Assembly (NCBI GenBank): GCA_002309335.1
Contig: DBXH01000061.1
Coordinates: 3,745-9,586, forward strand
Reading direction: 5' to 3'
DNA: 5,842 nucleotides
Origin: Bacteroidales bacterium UBA1217
GTDB taxonomy: Bacteria > Bacteroidota > Bacteroidia > Bacteroidales > P3
The notes below the pieces were generated by a model. It saw only the letters and a program-made list of their open reading frames with translations, was not told where the DNA came from and searched no databases. Shown piece after piece: positions 1 to 5,601 of this stretch; the stretch's first letter is position 1; every line of letters begins with the position of its first letter. Both the position numbers and the translations under genes were made by a program.

Positions 1-6
1 CTTTTG

Positions 7-23
7 ACGTGTTGAAAACACGT
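7..23. repeat. Left outer mini-hairpin (GAA triloop)
   Basis: ACGTGTT-GAA-AACACGT forms a perfect 7-bp stem with a three-base loop. It is the inverted-orientation partner of the hairpin at 684-700: both have an A-T closing pair and keep the same GAA loop on the corresponding strand. Confidence 0.8.
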
Positions 24-34
24 TGTCCTATTAA

Positions 35-66
35 CCCCACACTAAGCCATAAGGCGCAGTGTGGGG
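35..66. repeat. Left large subterminal palindrome
   Basis: CCCCACACT at 35-43 pairs with AGTGTGGGG at 58-66. The 14-nt loop can itself form a GCC-ATAA-GGC inner stem (46-55). In Y1 transposition, subterminal hairpins like this are the sites recognised by the transposase on single-stranded DNA. Its counterpart is at 638-672. Confidence 0.85.
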
Positions 67-88
67 TAATGCTATCGTCTAAATAAAT

Positions 89-105
89 GCGTATCGAAGA
101 TACGC
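89..105. repeat. Left inner mini-hairpin (GAA triloop)
   Basis: GCGTATC-GAA-GATACGC forms a perfect 7-bp stem with a GAA loop. It corresponds to the inverted hairpin at 600-616; both inner hairpins have a G-C closing pair. Confidence 0.8.
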
Positions 106-119
106 TACAACATACTAAT

Positions 120-131
120 ACTAATATTAGT
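120..131. promoter_or_regulatory. 12-bp palindrome upstream of the transposase start
   Basis: ACTAATATTAGT is a perfect palindrome ending 13 nt before the ATG at 145. It is preceded by a further direct ACTAAT at 114-119, so the hexamer occurs twice directly and once inverted. The position would suit an operator or a translation-control site for the transposase, but the sequence alone does not show a function. Confidence 0.35.
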
Positions 132-144
132 GCGTTATACTACT

Positions 145-597
145 ATGAGTTACACTACATCATATTATCATATTGTCTTTCGCACCTATTGCAGCGAACC
201 GACAATACCGGTTGACCACGAACGCGAGCTATATGCCTACATCTATGGGATTGCAAAGAACCTTCATTGTCAGACTTACCGTATAGGAGGTATGCCTGAC
301 CACGTGCATATCTTTGTCTCTCTTCCTTCAACGTTGCCGTTGGCTGAGTTTGTCCAACGAGTAAAGACTGATTCAAGTAAATGGATGAAGGCTAATCCAA
401 ATTATCCACAATTCAAAGGTTGGGGACGCGAGTATGCAGGATTTAGTTATAGTTTACAAGACAAAGATAAGATTGTGGGCTATATTATGCGACAGAAAGA
501 ACATCATCGCAGAGTTTCCTTTGCAGAAGAGTATCGTGCATTCCTTGAAGAGAATGGTATAATGATTAATGGACAATATTTTCTTAAGGATGTGTAG
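145..597 (+). CDS. IS200-like / REP-associated Y1 (HUH) transposase
   Basis: This 150-residue protein is a single-domain Y1 transposase of the kind that cuts and rejoins single-stranded DNA at hairpin-marked ends. The metal-binding HUH motif is His53-Val54-His55 in the stretch GGMPDHVHIFVSL. The presumed catalytic Tyr113 lies in a C-terminal helix followed by Gln117 and the pair His120-His121 (YIMRQKEHH). The conserved N-terminal strand with YYHIVFRT is also present. The length is typical and there are no stops or frameshifts, so the enzyme is likely intact. ATG at 145 is preferred over GTG at 130, because 130 lies inside the upstream palindrome and the family usually begins close to the MSYT sequence. 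The gene stops 2 nt before the first right-end hairpin. Whether it belongs to IS200 proper or to the REP-associated branch is not settled by sequence reading; the inverted hairpin ends favour the latter. Confidence 0.93.
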   Translation: MSYTTSYYHIVFRTYCSEPTIPVDHERELYAYIYGIAKNLHCQTYRIGGMPDHVHIFVSLPSTLPLAEFVQRVKTDSSKWMKANPNYPQFKGWGREYAGFSYSLQDKDKIVGYIMRQKEHHRRVSFAEEYRAFLEENGIMINGQYFLKDV

Positions 598-599
598 TG

Positions 600-616
600 G
601 CGTATTTTCAACACGC
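600..616. repeat. Right inner mini-hairpin (TTC triloop)
   Basis: GCGTATT-TTC-AACACGC forms a 7-bp stem with one A-C mismatch on this strand. On the complementary strand the same pair is a G-T wobble and the loop reads GAA. Its reverse complement closely matches both left mini-hairpins. Confidence 0.7.
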
Positions 617-637
617 ATTCATAAATACTATCATATA

Positions 638-672
638 CCCCACATTGCGCTCCGTCGTCGCTTAATGTGGGG
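638..672. repeat. Right large subterminal palindrome
   Basis: CCCCACATT at 638-646 pairs with AATGTGGGG at 664-672 around a 17-nt loop, within which GCG (647-649) and CGC (659-661) can pair. The stem differs from the left one at a single paired position (C-G in place of T-A), so pairing is kept. Right-end recognition hairpin of the element. Confidence 0.85.
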
Positions 673-683
673 TTAATAGTATG

Positions 684-700
684 ATGTGCCTTCGGCACAT
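684..700. repeat. Right outer mini-hairpin (TTC triloop)
   Basis: ATGTGCC-TTC-GGCACAT forms a perfect 7-bp stem, followed by TTT. It mirrors the left outer hairpin with three compensatory pair changes. A secondary role as a weak terminator for transposase transcription is possible, because four T residues (700-703) follow or end the stem. Confidence 0.75.
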
Positions 701-709
701 TTTGGGAAC

Positions 710-729
710 TGGCAAAATATTTTTTGCCA
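710..729. repeat. 8-bp inverted repeat overlapping the -33 element
   Basis: TGGCAAAA at 710-717 and TTTTGCCA at 722-729 flank a 4-nt AT centre. The right arm contains the TTTG that serves as the candidate -33 box of the promoter at 723-753. It could therefore be an operator, or simply a terminator-like hairpin for transcription arriving from the transposon. Confidence 0.4.
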
Positions 730-753
730 ATTGGTTATTTTGTTGTATCTTTG
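723..753 (+). promoter_or_regulatory. Bacteroides-type sigma-ABfr promoter for the ribD unit
   Basis: TTTG (723-726) and TATCTTTG (746-753) are separated by 19 nt. This matches the Bacteroidota housekeeping promoter (TTTG, 19-21 nt, TAnnTTTG). Transcription would start near 760, about 14 nt before the ATG at 774, leaving a short leader. Confidence 0.75.
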
Positions 754-773
754 CACTCTGAAAACAATATAAT

Positions 774-1265
774 ATGACTAAGGATAACAACGGAATAAAC
801 CGCACTTCGGAGCAGGAACATCACGAGTTGGTTGATGCAATGAAGGGCTTTATGGATAACGGCAAGCCTAAAGTCGGCATTTTTTGGTACGATATTGCGA
901 ACGGCTCGCTTTTTGGCGTTGAGAAGATTGATGCCGAACAGGCGGTATTTGTCAATGGGAAAGCGACCATAAGCAAATTGCACAAAACCTATTGGCAGAA
1001 GCAACACCATCGAGCCGAAGCTAAAGGCGATACGTCGTCGATATTTTACGCTGAGCATAACTACACTATGATTCCGCGTGGCCGCATCTTCCTTGATGAA
1101 GCCACCGACCGCTTCTATGTTTGTGTCGGTCATTGGCTCAACGACATTGACCAAGAGCATTTCCGCGAAGTGCTTGAAGATGAATTCAACCTTCCCGAAG
1201 ACTTTGACCTTGTAATAGATTACCACTGGGACCTTGGTCACGGCTGGTCGGAGGAACTGCTATGA
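774..1265 (+). CDS. Conserved-looking protein of unknown function, translationally coupled to ribD
   Basis: I do not recognise this 163-residue protein and assign no function. It is soluble and acidic, with no signal peptide or membrane segment. Two blocks look structured. Residues 33-50 (KVGIFWYD...LFGVE) resemble a beta-hairpin. Residues 100-159 run from PRGRIF through DRFYVCVGHW to the aromatic, His-rich HWDLGHGWS near the C-terminus, which looks like a family signature. The N-terminal 25 residues are polar and probably flexible. The ATG lies about 20 nt after a good promoter, and the stop overlaps the ribD start as ATGA, so this is the first gene of the ribD transcription unit and is probably translationally coupled to it. 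Coupling does not prove a role in riboflavin synthesis. Confidence 0.8.
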   Translation: MTKDNNGINRTSEQEHHELVDAMKGFMDNGKPKVGIFWYDIANGSLFGVEKIDAEQAVFVNGKATISKLHKTYWQKQHHRAEAKGDTSSIFYAEHNYTMIPRGRIFLDEATDRFYVCVGHWLNDIDQEHFREVLEDEFNLPEDFDLVIDYHWDLGHGWSEELL

Positions 1266-2191
1266 CCGACGACGAGAAATATATGCGGCGGTGCTTTCAA
1301 CTGGCTGCCAATGGTCTGGGACGGGTGCGTCCCAATCCGTTGGTGGGATGTGTCGTTGTGAAGGAGGGCCGCATCATCAGCGAGGGCTACCATCAGCAAT
1401 ATGGCTGCAACCACGCCGAACGTAATGCCTTGTTGAGAACGGAGAACGGAGAACGGAGAATGGAGAACGCAACACTCTATGTCAACCTCGAGCCCTGTTC
1501 TCACTTTGGCAAAACGCCACCGTGTGCCGACCTTATCATCGAAAAGAGGATAAAAAAAGTTGTCTGTTGTAACGACGACCCCAATCCGCTCGTGGCTGGC
1601 AAGGGTTTTGCCAAACTCGAGGCGGCAGGCATCGAGGTCGTGCGCCACGTGCTTGAGGATGAGGGACGTGAGTTGAACCGCCGTTTCTTCACCTTTATGG
1701 AGAAGCAGCGGCCGTACATTATCCTGAAATGGGCTGAAAGCGCTGATGGCTTTATGGCTCCCGAAGGAAAGGAGAAATACTGGATCAGTAACGAATTCCA
1801 GACGATAATGAGCCACAGGATGCGCACCGAGGAGGCTGCAATACTTGTCGGCTCACAGACCTATCTCGACGACCGTCCGCAGCTGACAGCACGCCTCTTT
1901 GGTGGCAACCAGCCGCAGCCAATCGTGCTTGATCGTAGAGGAAGATTGAAAGATGTGCCCGACCATTGGCTGCATCTCCGTTGTCAGACTCCCGACGAGG
2001 TGATGAGTACGCTTTTTGAAAAGAAAATCCAGTCGCTTATTGTCGAGGGAGGGCGCCAGATACTGGATGCATTTATCACCGCAGGGCTGTATGACGATGT
2101 GGTCATCTTCCGCGGTCCCAAGGAGTTCGGCTCTGGTCTGAAGGCTCCTGAAGTGCCGCCAATAGCCCCAAACCGCTTGCATATATATTGA
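1262..2191 (+). CDS. ribD: Bifunctional diaminohydroxyphosphoribosylaminopyrimidine deaminase / 5-amino-6-(5-phosphoribosylamino)uracil reductase
   Basis: RibD carries out the second and third steps of riboflavin synthesis in the cytoplasm, deaminating the GTP cyclohydrolase II product and then reducing its ribose with NADPH. The N-terminal deaminase domain (about 1-145) has the CMP/dCMP-deaminase zinc site: His51 with catalytic Glu53 (HAE), then Cys79 and Cys88 in EPCSHFGKTPPC. The RPNPLVGCVVV stretch is typical of the family. The C-terminal reductase domain begins near 150 (RPYIILKWAESADG) and contains VEGG at 261-264. At 309 residues it is shorter than the enterobacterial and Bacillus enzymes (about 360) but contains both domains. 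Its ATG overlaps the previous stop. Residues 58-70, in the variable loop between the HAE motif and the ATLYVNLEPC strand, are encoded by five 7-bp tandem repeats. No other rib gene lies within the window. Confidence 0.96.
   Translation: MTDDEKYMRRCFQLAANGLGRVRPNPLVGCVVVKEGRIISEGYHQQYGCNHAERNALLRTENGERRMENATLYVNLEPCSHFGKTPPCADLIIEKRIKKVVCCNDDPNPLVAGKGFAKLEAAGIEVVRHVLEDEGRELNRRFFTFMEKQRPYIILKWAESADGFMAPEGKEKYWISNEFQTIMSHRMRTEEAAILVGSQTYLDDRPQLTARLFGGNQPQPIVLDRRGRLKDVPDHWLHLRCQTPDEVMSTLFEKKIQSLIVEGGRQILDAFITAGLYDDVVIFRGPKEFGSGLKAPEVPPIAPNRLHIY
1435..1469 (+). repeat. Five tandem heptamers (GAGAACG) inside ribD
   Basis: Units at 1435-1441, 1442-1448, 1449-1455 and 1463-1469 read GAGAACG; the fourth, 1456-1462, reads GAGAATG. 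Because 7 is not a multiple of 3, gain or loss of one unit would shift the ribD frame before both zinc-binding cysteines. The repeat encodes a polar loop (residues 58-70), where length changes in the family are tolerated. Confidence 0.95.
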
Positions 2192-2200
2192 TTGATAGTT

Positions 2201-2806
2201 ATGTTTGACGATATATACCATACCATTAAGGCTCCTTCTGAGGGCATATATAAAGAGAAGGGCAGCAAGTTCCTAGCCTTCGCCTTCCCTGTGCGCACCG
2301 TTGAGGAGGTGAAGGCTCATCTCGACCAGCTGCGCAAGGACTATTTCGATGCCCGCCACCACTGCTACGCCTACATCCTCGGACCGCGCAAGGACGCTTT
2401 CCGCGCCAACGACGACGGAGAACCCAGCGGCACAGGCGGTCGCCCAATTCACGGACAACTGCTCAGCGCCGACCTGACGGACACTCTGATAGTTGTGGTG
2501 CGCTATTTCGGCGGTATCCTGCTGGGAGCCTCGGGGCTCGCCAATGCCTACAAGACTGCTGCGCGCGACGCTATTGCTAATGCCGAAATCATAGAGAAAA
2601 CCATCGACATCCGCTATCGGCTGCACTTCGAGTATGCGCTGATGAACGACGTTATGCGTATCATTAAGGAATACAACCTTGTGCCGCTCAACCAGGATTT
2701 CAACCTCGACTGCCGCCTTGATGTTGAGGTGCGCCAGTCGCTGAGCGTCCGCTTCTATGATGCAATAGCCAATCTGCGTGCTGTGAAAGTTGAGCCGGTC
2801 TCTTAG
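2201..2806 (+). CDS. IMPACT/YigZ-family protein (UPF0029 plus DUF1949)
   Basis: This 201-residue protein matches the bacterial YigZ/IMPACT family. The N-terminal IMPACT domain (about residues 14-122) shows the hallmark stretches KGSKFLAFAFPV, ARHHCYAYILG, DDGEPSGTGGRPI (71-83) and VVRYFGGILLGASGLANAY (99-117). A C-terminal ferredoxin-fold DUF1949 region covers roughly 137-193. Eukaryotic IMPACT modulates the GCN2 pathway; the bacterial role is not firmly known, though links to translation and nucleic-acid binding have been suggested. ATG at 2201 is chosen over the TTG at 2192 because the family starts a few residues before the DGIYKEKGSKF-like motif and ATG is the stronger codon. It lies 9 nt after the ribD stop and is probably co-transcribed. 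I see no convincing terminator after it. Confidence 0.93.
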   Translation: MFDDIYHTIKAPSEGIYKEKGSKFLAFAFPVRTVEEVKAHLDQLRKDYFDARHHCYAYILGPRKDAFRANDDGEPSGTGGRPIHGQLLSADLTDTLIVVVRYFGGILLGASGLANAYKTAARDAIANAEIIEKTIDIRYRLHFEYALMNDVMRIIKEYNLVPLNQDFNLDCRLDVEVRQSLSVRFYDAIANLRAVKVEPVS

Positions 2807-2917
2807 TCTTAGTTGCTGGATTATAGTTAATTATAAATGATGTTTCAAAAAATATTCAATGTGCTGTAATATTTTGCCCTACTGAAACGCTTTATATTCG
2901 AAAACATCACAGATAGA

Positions 2918-3409
2918 ATGACTCGCGCAGAATACAACAGCAACATAAAAAACTGGTCAGGCAATGTGTTACGCTTTGCCGTCTGGAATTGTGGCGACCG
3001 TATGCGCAGCGAGGATGCGATGCAAGAGGCCTTTGCAAAATTGTGGGAAGTGAGGGAGCAGGTGTCGGTCGAGAAGGGGCTTGGTTACCTGCTTACTGTG
3101 GCTCGCCACTATCTGATCGACTGTTTCCGTCACGATGTGGTGGTGGCAAAAGCACACGAAGAGATGGCTAAGATGGCCGAGACGAGCACCGTCGACAAAT
3201 CCCAGTTCGGACTTAGTGACGAGATGCTGCAGGCTCTCAAGAGTCTTCCGGAGGTGCAGCGCTCGATAATTCAGCTCCGCGATGTCGACGGCTACAGCTA
3301 CAAGGAGATAGGGCAGATGCTCGACCTTACCGACACACAAGTGCAAGTCTACCTCTTCCGCGCCCGCACCAATATGAAGAAATATCTTACAAATAGAAAA
3401 TCTCCATAA
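2918..3409 (+). CDS. ECF-type sigma-70 family RNA polymerase sigma factor
   Basis: This 163-residue protein has the two-domain layout of extracytoplasmic-function sigma factors. Region 2 covers about 14-76, with SEDAMQEAFAKLWE at 31-44 and LTVARHYLIDCFR at 59-71, which binds core polymerase and the -10 element. Region 4 covers about 102-157, with LPEVQRSIIQLRDVDGYSYKEI and a helix-turn-helix ending in VQVYLFRAR, which binds the -35 element. Regions 1 and 3 are absent, as expected. It is followed 82 nt later by an anti-sigma-like membrane protein and then a secreted protein, so it is probably held inactive at the membrane until an envelope cue releases it. The 111-nt upstream gap is AT-rich, and its -7-like stretches (around 2870-2876 and 2893-2900) are too imperfect to call a promoter. 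Autoregulation is common in this class but not shown here. Confidence 0.93.
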   Translation: MTRAEYNSNIKNWSGNVLRFAVWNCGDRMRSEDAMQEAFAKLWEVREQVSVEKGLGYLLTVARHYLIDCFRHDVVVAKAHEEMAKMAETSTVDKSQFGLSDEMLQALKSLPEVQRSIIQLRDVDGYSYKEIGQMLDLTDTQVQVYLFRARTNMKKYLTNRKSP

Positions 3410-3411
3410 AA

Positions 3412-3441
3412 TTAACCTTAACTTTAACCTTAACCTTGACT
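3412..3441 (+). repeat. Degenerate tandem TTAACC hexamers between sigma and anti-sigma genes
   Basis: Five consecutive hexamers read TTAACC, TTAACT, TTAACC, TTAACC and TTGACT, starting just after the sigma factor stop codon. They lie in the 82-nt untranslated gap before the next ATG, which contains no obvious terminator or promoter. A role in mRNA spacing, protein binding or simple slippage cannot be separated from the sequence. Confidence 0.75.
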
Positions 3442-3491
3442 TATTAAAAACTTTCAAACATTAAAACCCTATAACTCTTTAACCCGACAAT

Positions 3492-4304
3492 ATGAACCTC
3501 AACGAAGACAACATAGAACTCTACCTGTTCCGCTACAAGGAAGGTCTGCTCGACGCCGCCGAGAACGCCGAGGTGGAGCGCGCCCTCGCCACCCATCCCG
3601 AGTGGCAGGAGCTCGCCGATCTCTACGACCCCGAGCTCACCCTACCTGCAGGCGCCACAATACCTTACGCCGATGTCGAGTCGCTGCGCAATGGAGGCCC
3701 TAAGGCCAAGAAGCAGGCGCGCGTCATCCCGATGTGGACCAAGATTGCCGCTGCCGCCTGCCTGCTGCTCTTTGCAACAACGTTAATCCGCTTTGTCGGT
3801 GGCTCTGACGGCCAGCCCTCAGGTCCGATGGTCGCAGAAAACAGACCCGACGATACAGCTGTAAATAATGCCTTTGTCGCCGACACGATGATTGAAATGG
3901 CTGTCGAGCAGGCTGTTCCGCAGGTATATCAGACCGTCGCCGTCAGCGAGCCGACGCTCCTGGCCGAAACGCATTCTCAGCCCGAAATGCCCGTCGCTGT
4001 CGAGTCGCCCAAAGCAGACACCAACGTCTACGAACTTGATATCCCGACTTTGCGCGAAATCAACGACCCGATGGATCAGGAAGTGCTCTACGCCAACATC
4101 ATCAACTGGCAGGCCGGCAACTCGGAGTCTTTCGATACCCCCTCGCGCCGCCGGCAGCTCCGCAACATCGCCCGCAAAGCGACATCAATCATCGCCAACG
4201 CCGCATCCAATTACGGTGAACGCCGCGACGAGGTGGAGGACGCCATCGAAGAAAGAATACAATCCAACCAATTTGTTAATAATTTAATAGCTACAATAGA
4301 ATGA
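3492..4304 (+). CDS. Single-pass membrane anti-sigma-like protein without a zinc motif
   Basis: This 270-residue protein has a cytoplasmic head, one membrane segment at about 84-103 (KIAAAACLLLFATTLIRFVGG) and a long extracytoplasmic tail. Residues 6-46 (NIELYLFRYKEGLLD...EVERALATHPEWQELADLYD) resemble the N-terminal helical head of Bacteroidota anti-sigma-like proteins, but the HxxxCxxC zinc ligands of the ZAS class are absent. Residues 72-80 are basic (KKQAR), fitting the positive-inside rule. The tail is Val/Pro/Glu-rich to about 180, then has a helical, charged end (180-270) that may interact with a partner. It sits between an ECF sigma factor and a secreted barrel-like protein, and its stop overlaps the next ATG, so I infer it is the sigma factor's inhibitor and a link to the envelope. 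Binding to the sigma factor is inferred from gene order and shape, not from a diagnostic motif. Confidence 0.75.
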   Translation: MNLNEDNIELYLFRYKEGLLDAAENAEVERALATHPEWQELADLYDPELTLPAGATIPYADVESLRNGGPKAKKQARVIPMWTKIAAAACLLLFATTLIRFVGGSDGQPSGPMVAENRPDDTAVNNAFVADTMIEMAVEQAVPQVYQTVAVSEPTLLAETHSQPEMPVAVESPKADTNVYELDIPTLREINDPMDQEVLYANIINWQAGNSESFDTPSRRRQLRNIARKATSIIANAASNYGERRDEVEDAIEERIQSNQFVNNLIATIE

Positions 4305-5482
4305 AAACACGTATTACCTTTATCAGCCTTGTCCTTATGCTGAGCGTTGCCGTCAGCAGCTGGGCACAAACAAAAACAGTTCGCGAGAACATACCTTGCA
4401 ATAGCATAACCAGCATTAATGCCCTTGGCAAAACCCATCTCGTATGGATTCACGACAAGGAATGCTATGTGCAGATTTCGTACGATCAGCAACAGATCGA
4501 CCCGCAAGGGAAATACAATGTCTCTGTCGAGGGCAACACGTTGACTTTCAACGACGGGACGGGCAAGTTGAATTACGAGCTCCACCTCGACAGCAACAAC
4601 GTCGAAATCACACTCAATGGCTCGGAAGTGGAGGTGACATTCCCCAACGGGGTGCGTCAAACTGTCAATTCCACTGTGGAGTCGACCTTCTCCAGCATCG
4701 CCAACGAGTTCAAAGGCCTTATCGACGAACTGGTGTATGTCTTCGACAGCGTCAGCAGCGCCGCCAACGCCAAGTCAAAAAGCAGCACCAATATCAAAAA
4801 CAACGACAGCAAGAAACGCCGCAAATACAGCGTTGCCGAACGTACCAACTTCGACTTCCATTGGGGTTTTAACAACTGGGGCGACCAGTGGTACAACGGC
4901 CTGATGAAGATGGAAGGCGCCTACAACCTACGCACCAGCTTCAGCAGCTACCAGCTCTCTGAGAACTATGCCGTGGTGATGACCAACCACATCAAGCTCT
5001 CGCTCGGTATCGGTTATGAGTCGGATGTCTACAAATTCACCAACAACTACGTTACGATGGATGCCACCACCGGCGCTCTCGCCGCTCAGGATCAGGCTGG
5101 TGTCGACGCCGTCAGCGGTTTGGCCGGCACAAATCTCGGCGACTGGTCTTCACGCTTTGTGACCCGCTACGTCACAATGCCTATCGAGTTTGAATACCGC
5201 GACAAAGGCGTGCTCAAGAGCTTCCGTCTCGCCCTCGGTGTCATCCCCGGACTTTCGTTCAGCAGCAGCCACACGGGATTGAAACACGAGCTCGAACGCC
5301 GCGGACGCAACTACCAGGAGGTTGATGAAGGCGTCTCCAAGTTCGTCAACCCCTACAAACTCGACGTGCGTCTCACCTTCAAGCGCAAATCTTTTGGTAT
5401 GTTCCTGCAGGTGCCCACGATGCCGGTATTCATCGACACCGACACCAAGGTCTATCCCATCAAAATCGGCTTTATGCTCTAA
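4301..5482 (+). CDS. Secreted protein: beta-rich head (GIN-like) with C-terminal outer-membrane barrel-like region
   Basis: This 393-residue protein begins with a clear signal peptide (residues 1-22, hydrophobic 6-19, probable cleavage in SWA-QTK). Residues 24-122 are beta-strand-rich with short alternating strands (TVRENIPCNSITSINAL, VQISYDQQ, YNVSVEGNTLTFND, VEVTF), reminiscent of the head/GIN-type adhesin domains of Bacteroidota, though the match is by eye only. A low-complexity Ser/Asn/Lys linker (about 150-178) follows. The rest (about 183-393) has alternating hydrophobic/polar strands with aromatic girdles (FDFHWGFNNWGDQWY, IKLSLGIGYE, MPIEFEYR, SFRLALGVIPG, YKLDVRLTFKRK) and ends PIKIGFML, as in small outer-membrane barrels. 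The start overlaps the anti-sigma-like gene's stop (ATGA), and a terminator follows 23 nt after the stop. It may be the envelope sensor or structural partner of the upstream pair. Barrel placement is likely but unproven. Confidence 0.72.
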   Translation: MKTRITFISLVLMLSVAVSSWAQTKTVRENIPCNSITSINALGKTHLVWIHDKECYVQISYDQQQIDPQGKYNVSVEGNTLTFNDGTGKLNYELHLDSNNVEITLNGSEVEVTFPNGVRQTVNSTVESTFSSIANEFKGLIDELVYVFDSVSSAANAKSKSSTNIKNNDSKKRRKYSVAERTNFDFHWGFNNWGDQWYNGLMKMEGAYNLRTSFSSYQLSENYAVVMTNHIKLSLGIGYESDVYKFTNNYVTMDATTGALAAQDQAGVDAVSGLAGTNLGDWSSRFVTRYVTMPIEFEYRDKGVLKSFRLALGVIPGLSFSSSHTGLKHELERRGRNYQEVDEGVSKFVNPYKLDVRLTFKRKSFGMFLQVPTMPVFIDTDTKVYPIKIGFML

Positions 5483-5505
5483 ACTATAATAAGTAGTACT
5501 TTTCC

Positions 5506-5535
5506 GCCGGTCAGTTTTAGCTGACCGGCTTTTTT
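5506..5535 (+). terminator. Rho-independent terminator of the sigma/anti-sigma/barrel unit
   Basis: GCCGGTCAG (5506-5514) and CTGACCGGC (5521-5529) form a perfect 9-bp GC-rich stem around a TTTTAG loop, followed by six T residues. It sits 23 nt after the last stop codon of the cassette. Confidence 0.93.
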
Positions 5536-5601
5536 GTTTGTCTTTTGCCCCGGCCGTCACTAGGTTAAAACCGCTTTCTCCAGTATTTCCCTCTGAGGTT
5601 T

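Larger units (their letters stand above)
7..700 (+). mobile_element. IS200/REP-associated-type element with mirror-image triple-hairpin ends
   Basis: A single Y1 transposase gene is framed by two ends of about 100 bp (7-105 and 600-700). Read inward, each end has a 7-bp mini-hairpin, an 11-nt spacer, a large CCCCACA palindrome, a 21-22-nt spacer and a second mini-hairpin. The right end is the inverted counterpart of the left; for example, 28-43 matches the reverse complement of 664-679 in all but one base. Canonical IS200/IS605 elements have subterminal hairpins but no terminal inverted repeats, so this layout is closer to REP/RAYT units, in which a Y1 transposase is flanked by inverted REP pairs. 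No tnpB-like gene is present. The exact cleavage sites cannot be read from one copy, so the outer limits are those of the hairpins. The element is visibly more AT-rich than the genes to its right, which fits acquisition by transfer. Confidence 0.75.

Noticed and set aside
130..144. GTG start five codons upstream for the transposase
   Set aside because: The GTG is embedded in the 12-bp palindrome and the extra residues are not expected in the family; ATG at 145 is preferred.
1..700. Full IS605-type element with tnpB and an omega-RNA
   Set aside because: The space between the ends holds only the Y1 transposase; there is no room for tnpB and no such gene nearby.
1238..1816. Long open frame on the minus strand
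   Set aside because: It is antisense to ribD, whose zinc motifs and family match are unambiguous; the frame is a codon-usage shadow.
2192..2200. TTG start three codons upstream for the IMPACT-family gene
   Set aside because: It directly abuts the ribD stop, and the ATG at 2201 gives a normal family N-terminus.
2821..2836. Terminator after the IMPACT-family gene
   Set aside because: Only a 5-bp AT-only stem can form and no T tract follows.
2843..2900. Promoter for the ECF sigma gene
   Set aside because: The -7-like stretches TATTTTG (2870-2876) and TATATTCG (2893-2900) each deviate from TAnnTTTG and lack a well-spaced TTTG box.
2969..3457. Long open frame on the minus strand opposite the sigma factor
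   Set aside because: It overlaps the whole ECF sigma gene and encodes no recognisable domain; it also runs into the hexamer repeat.
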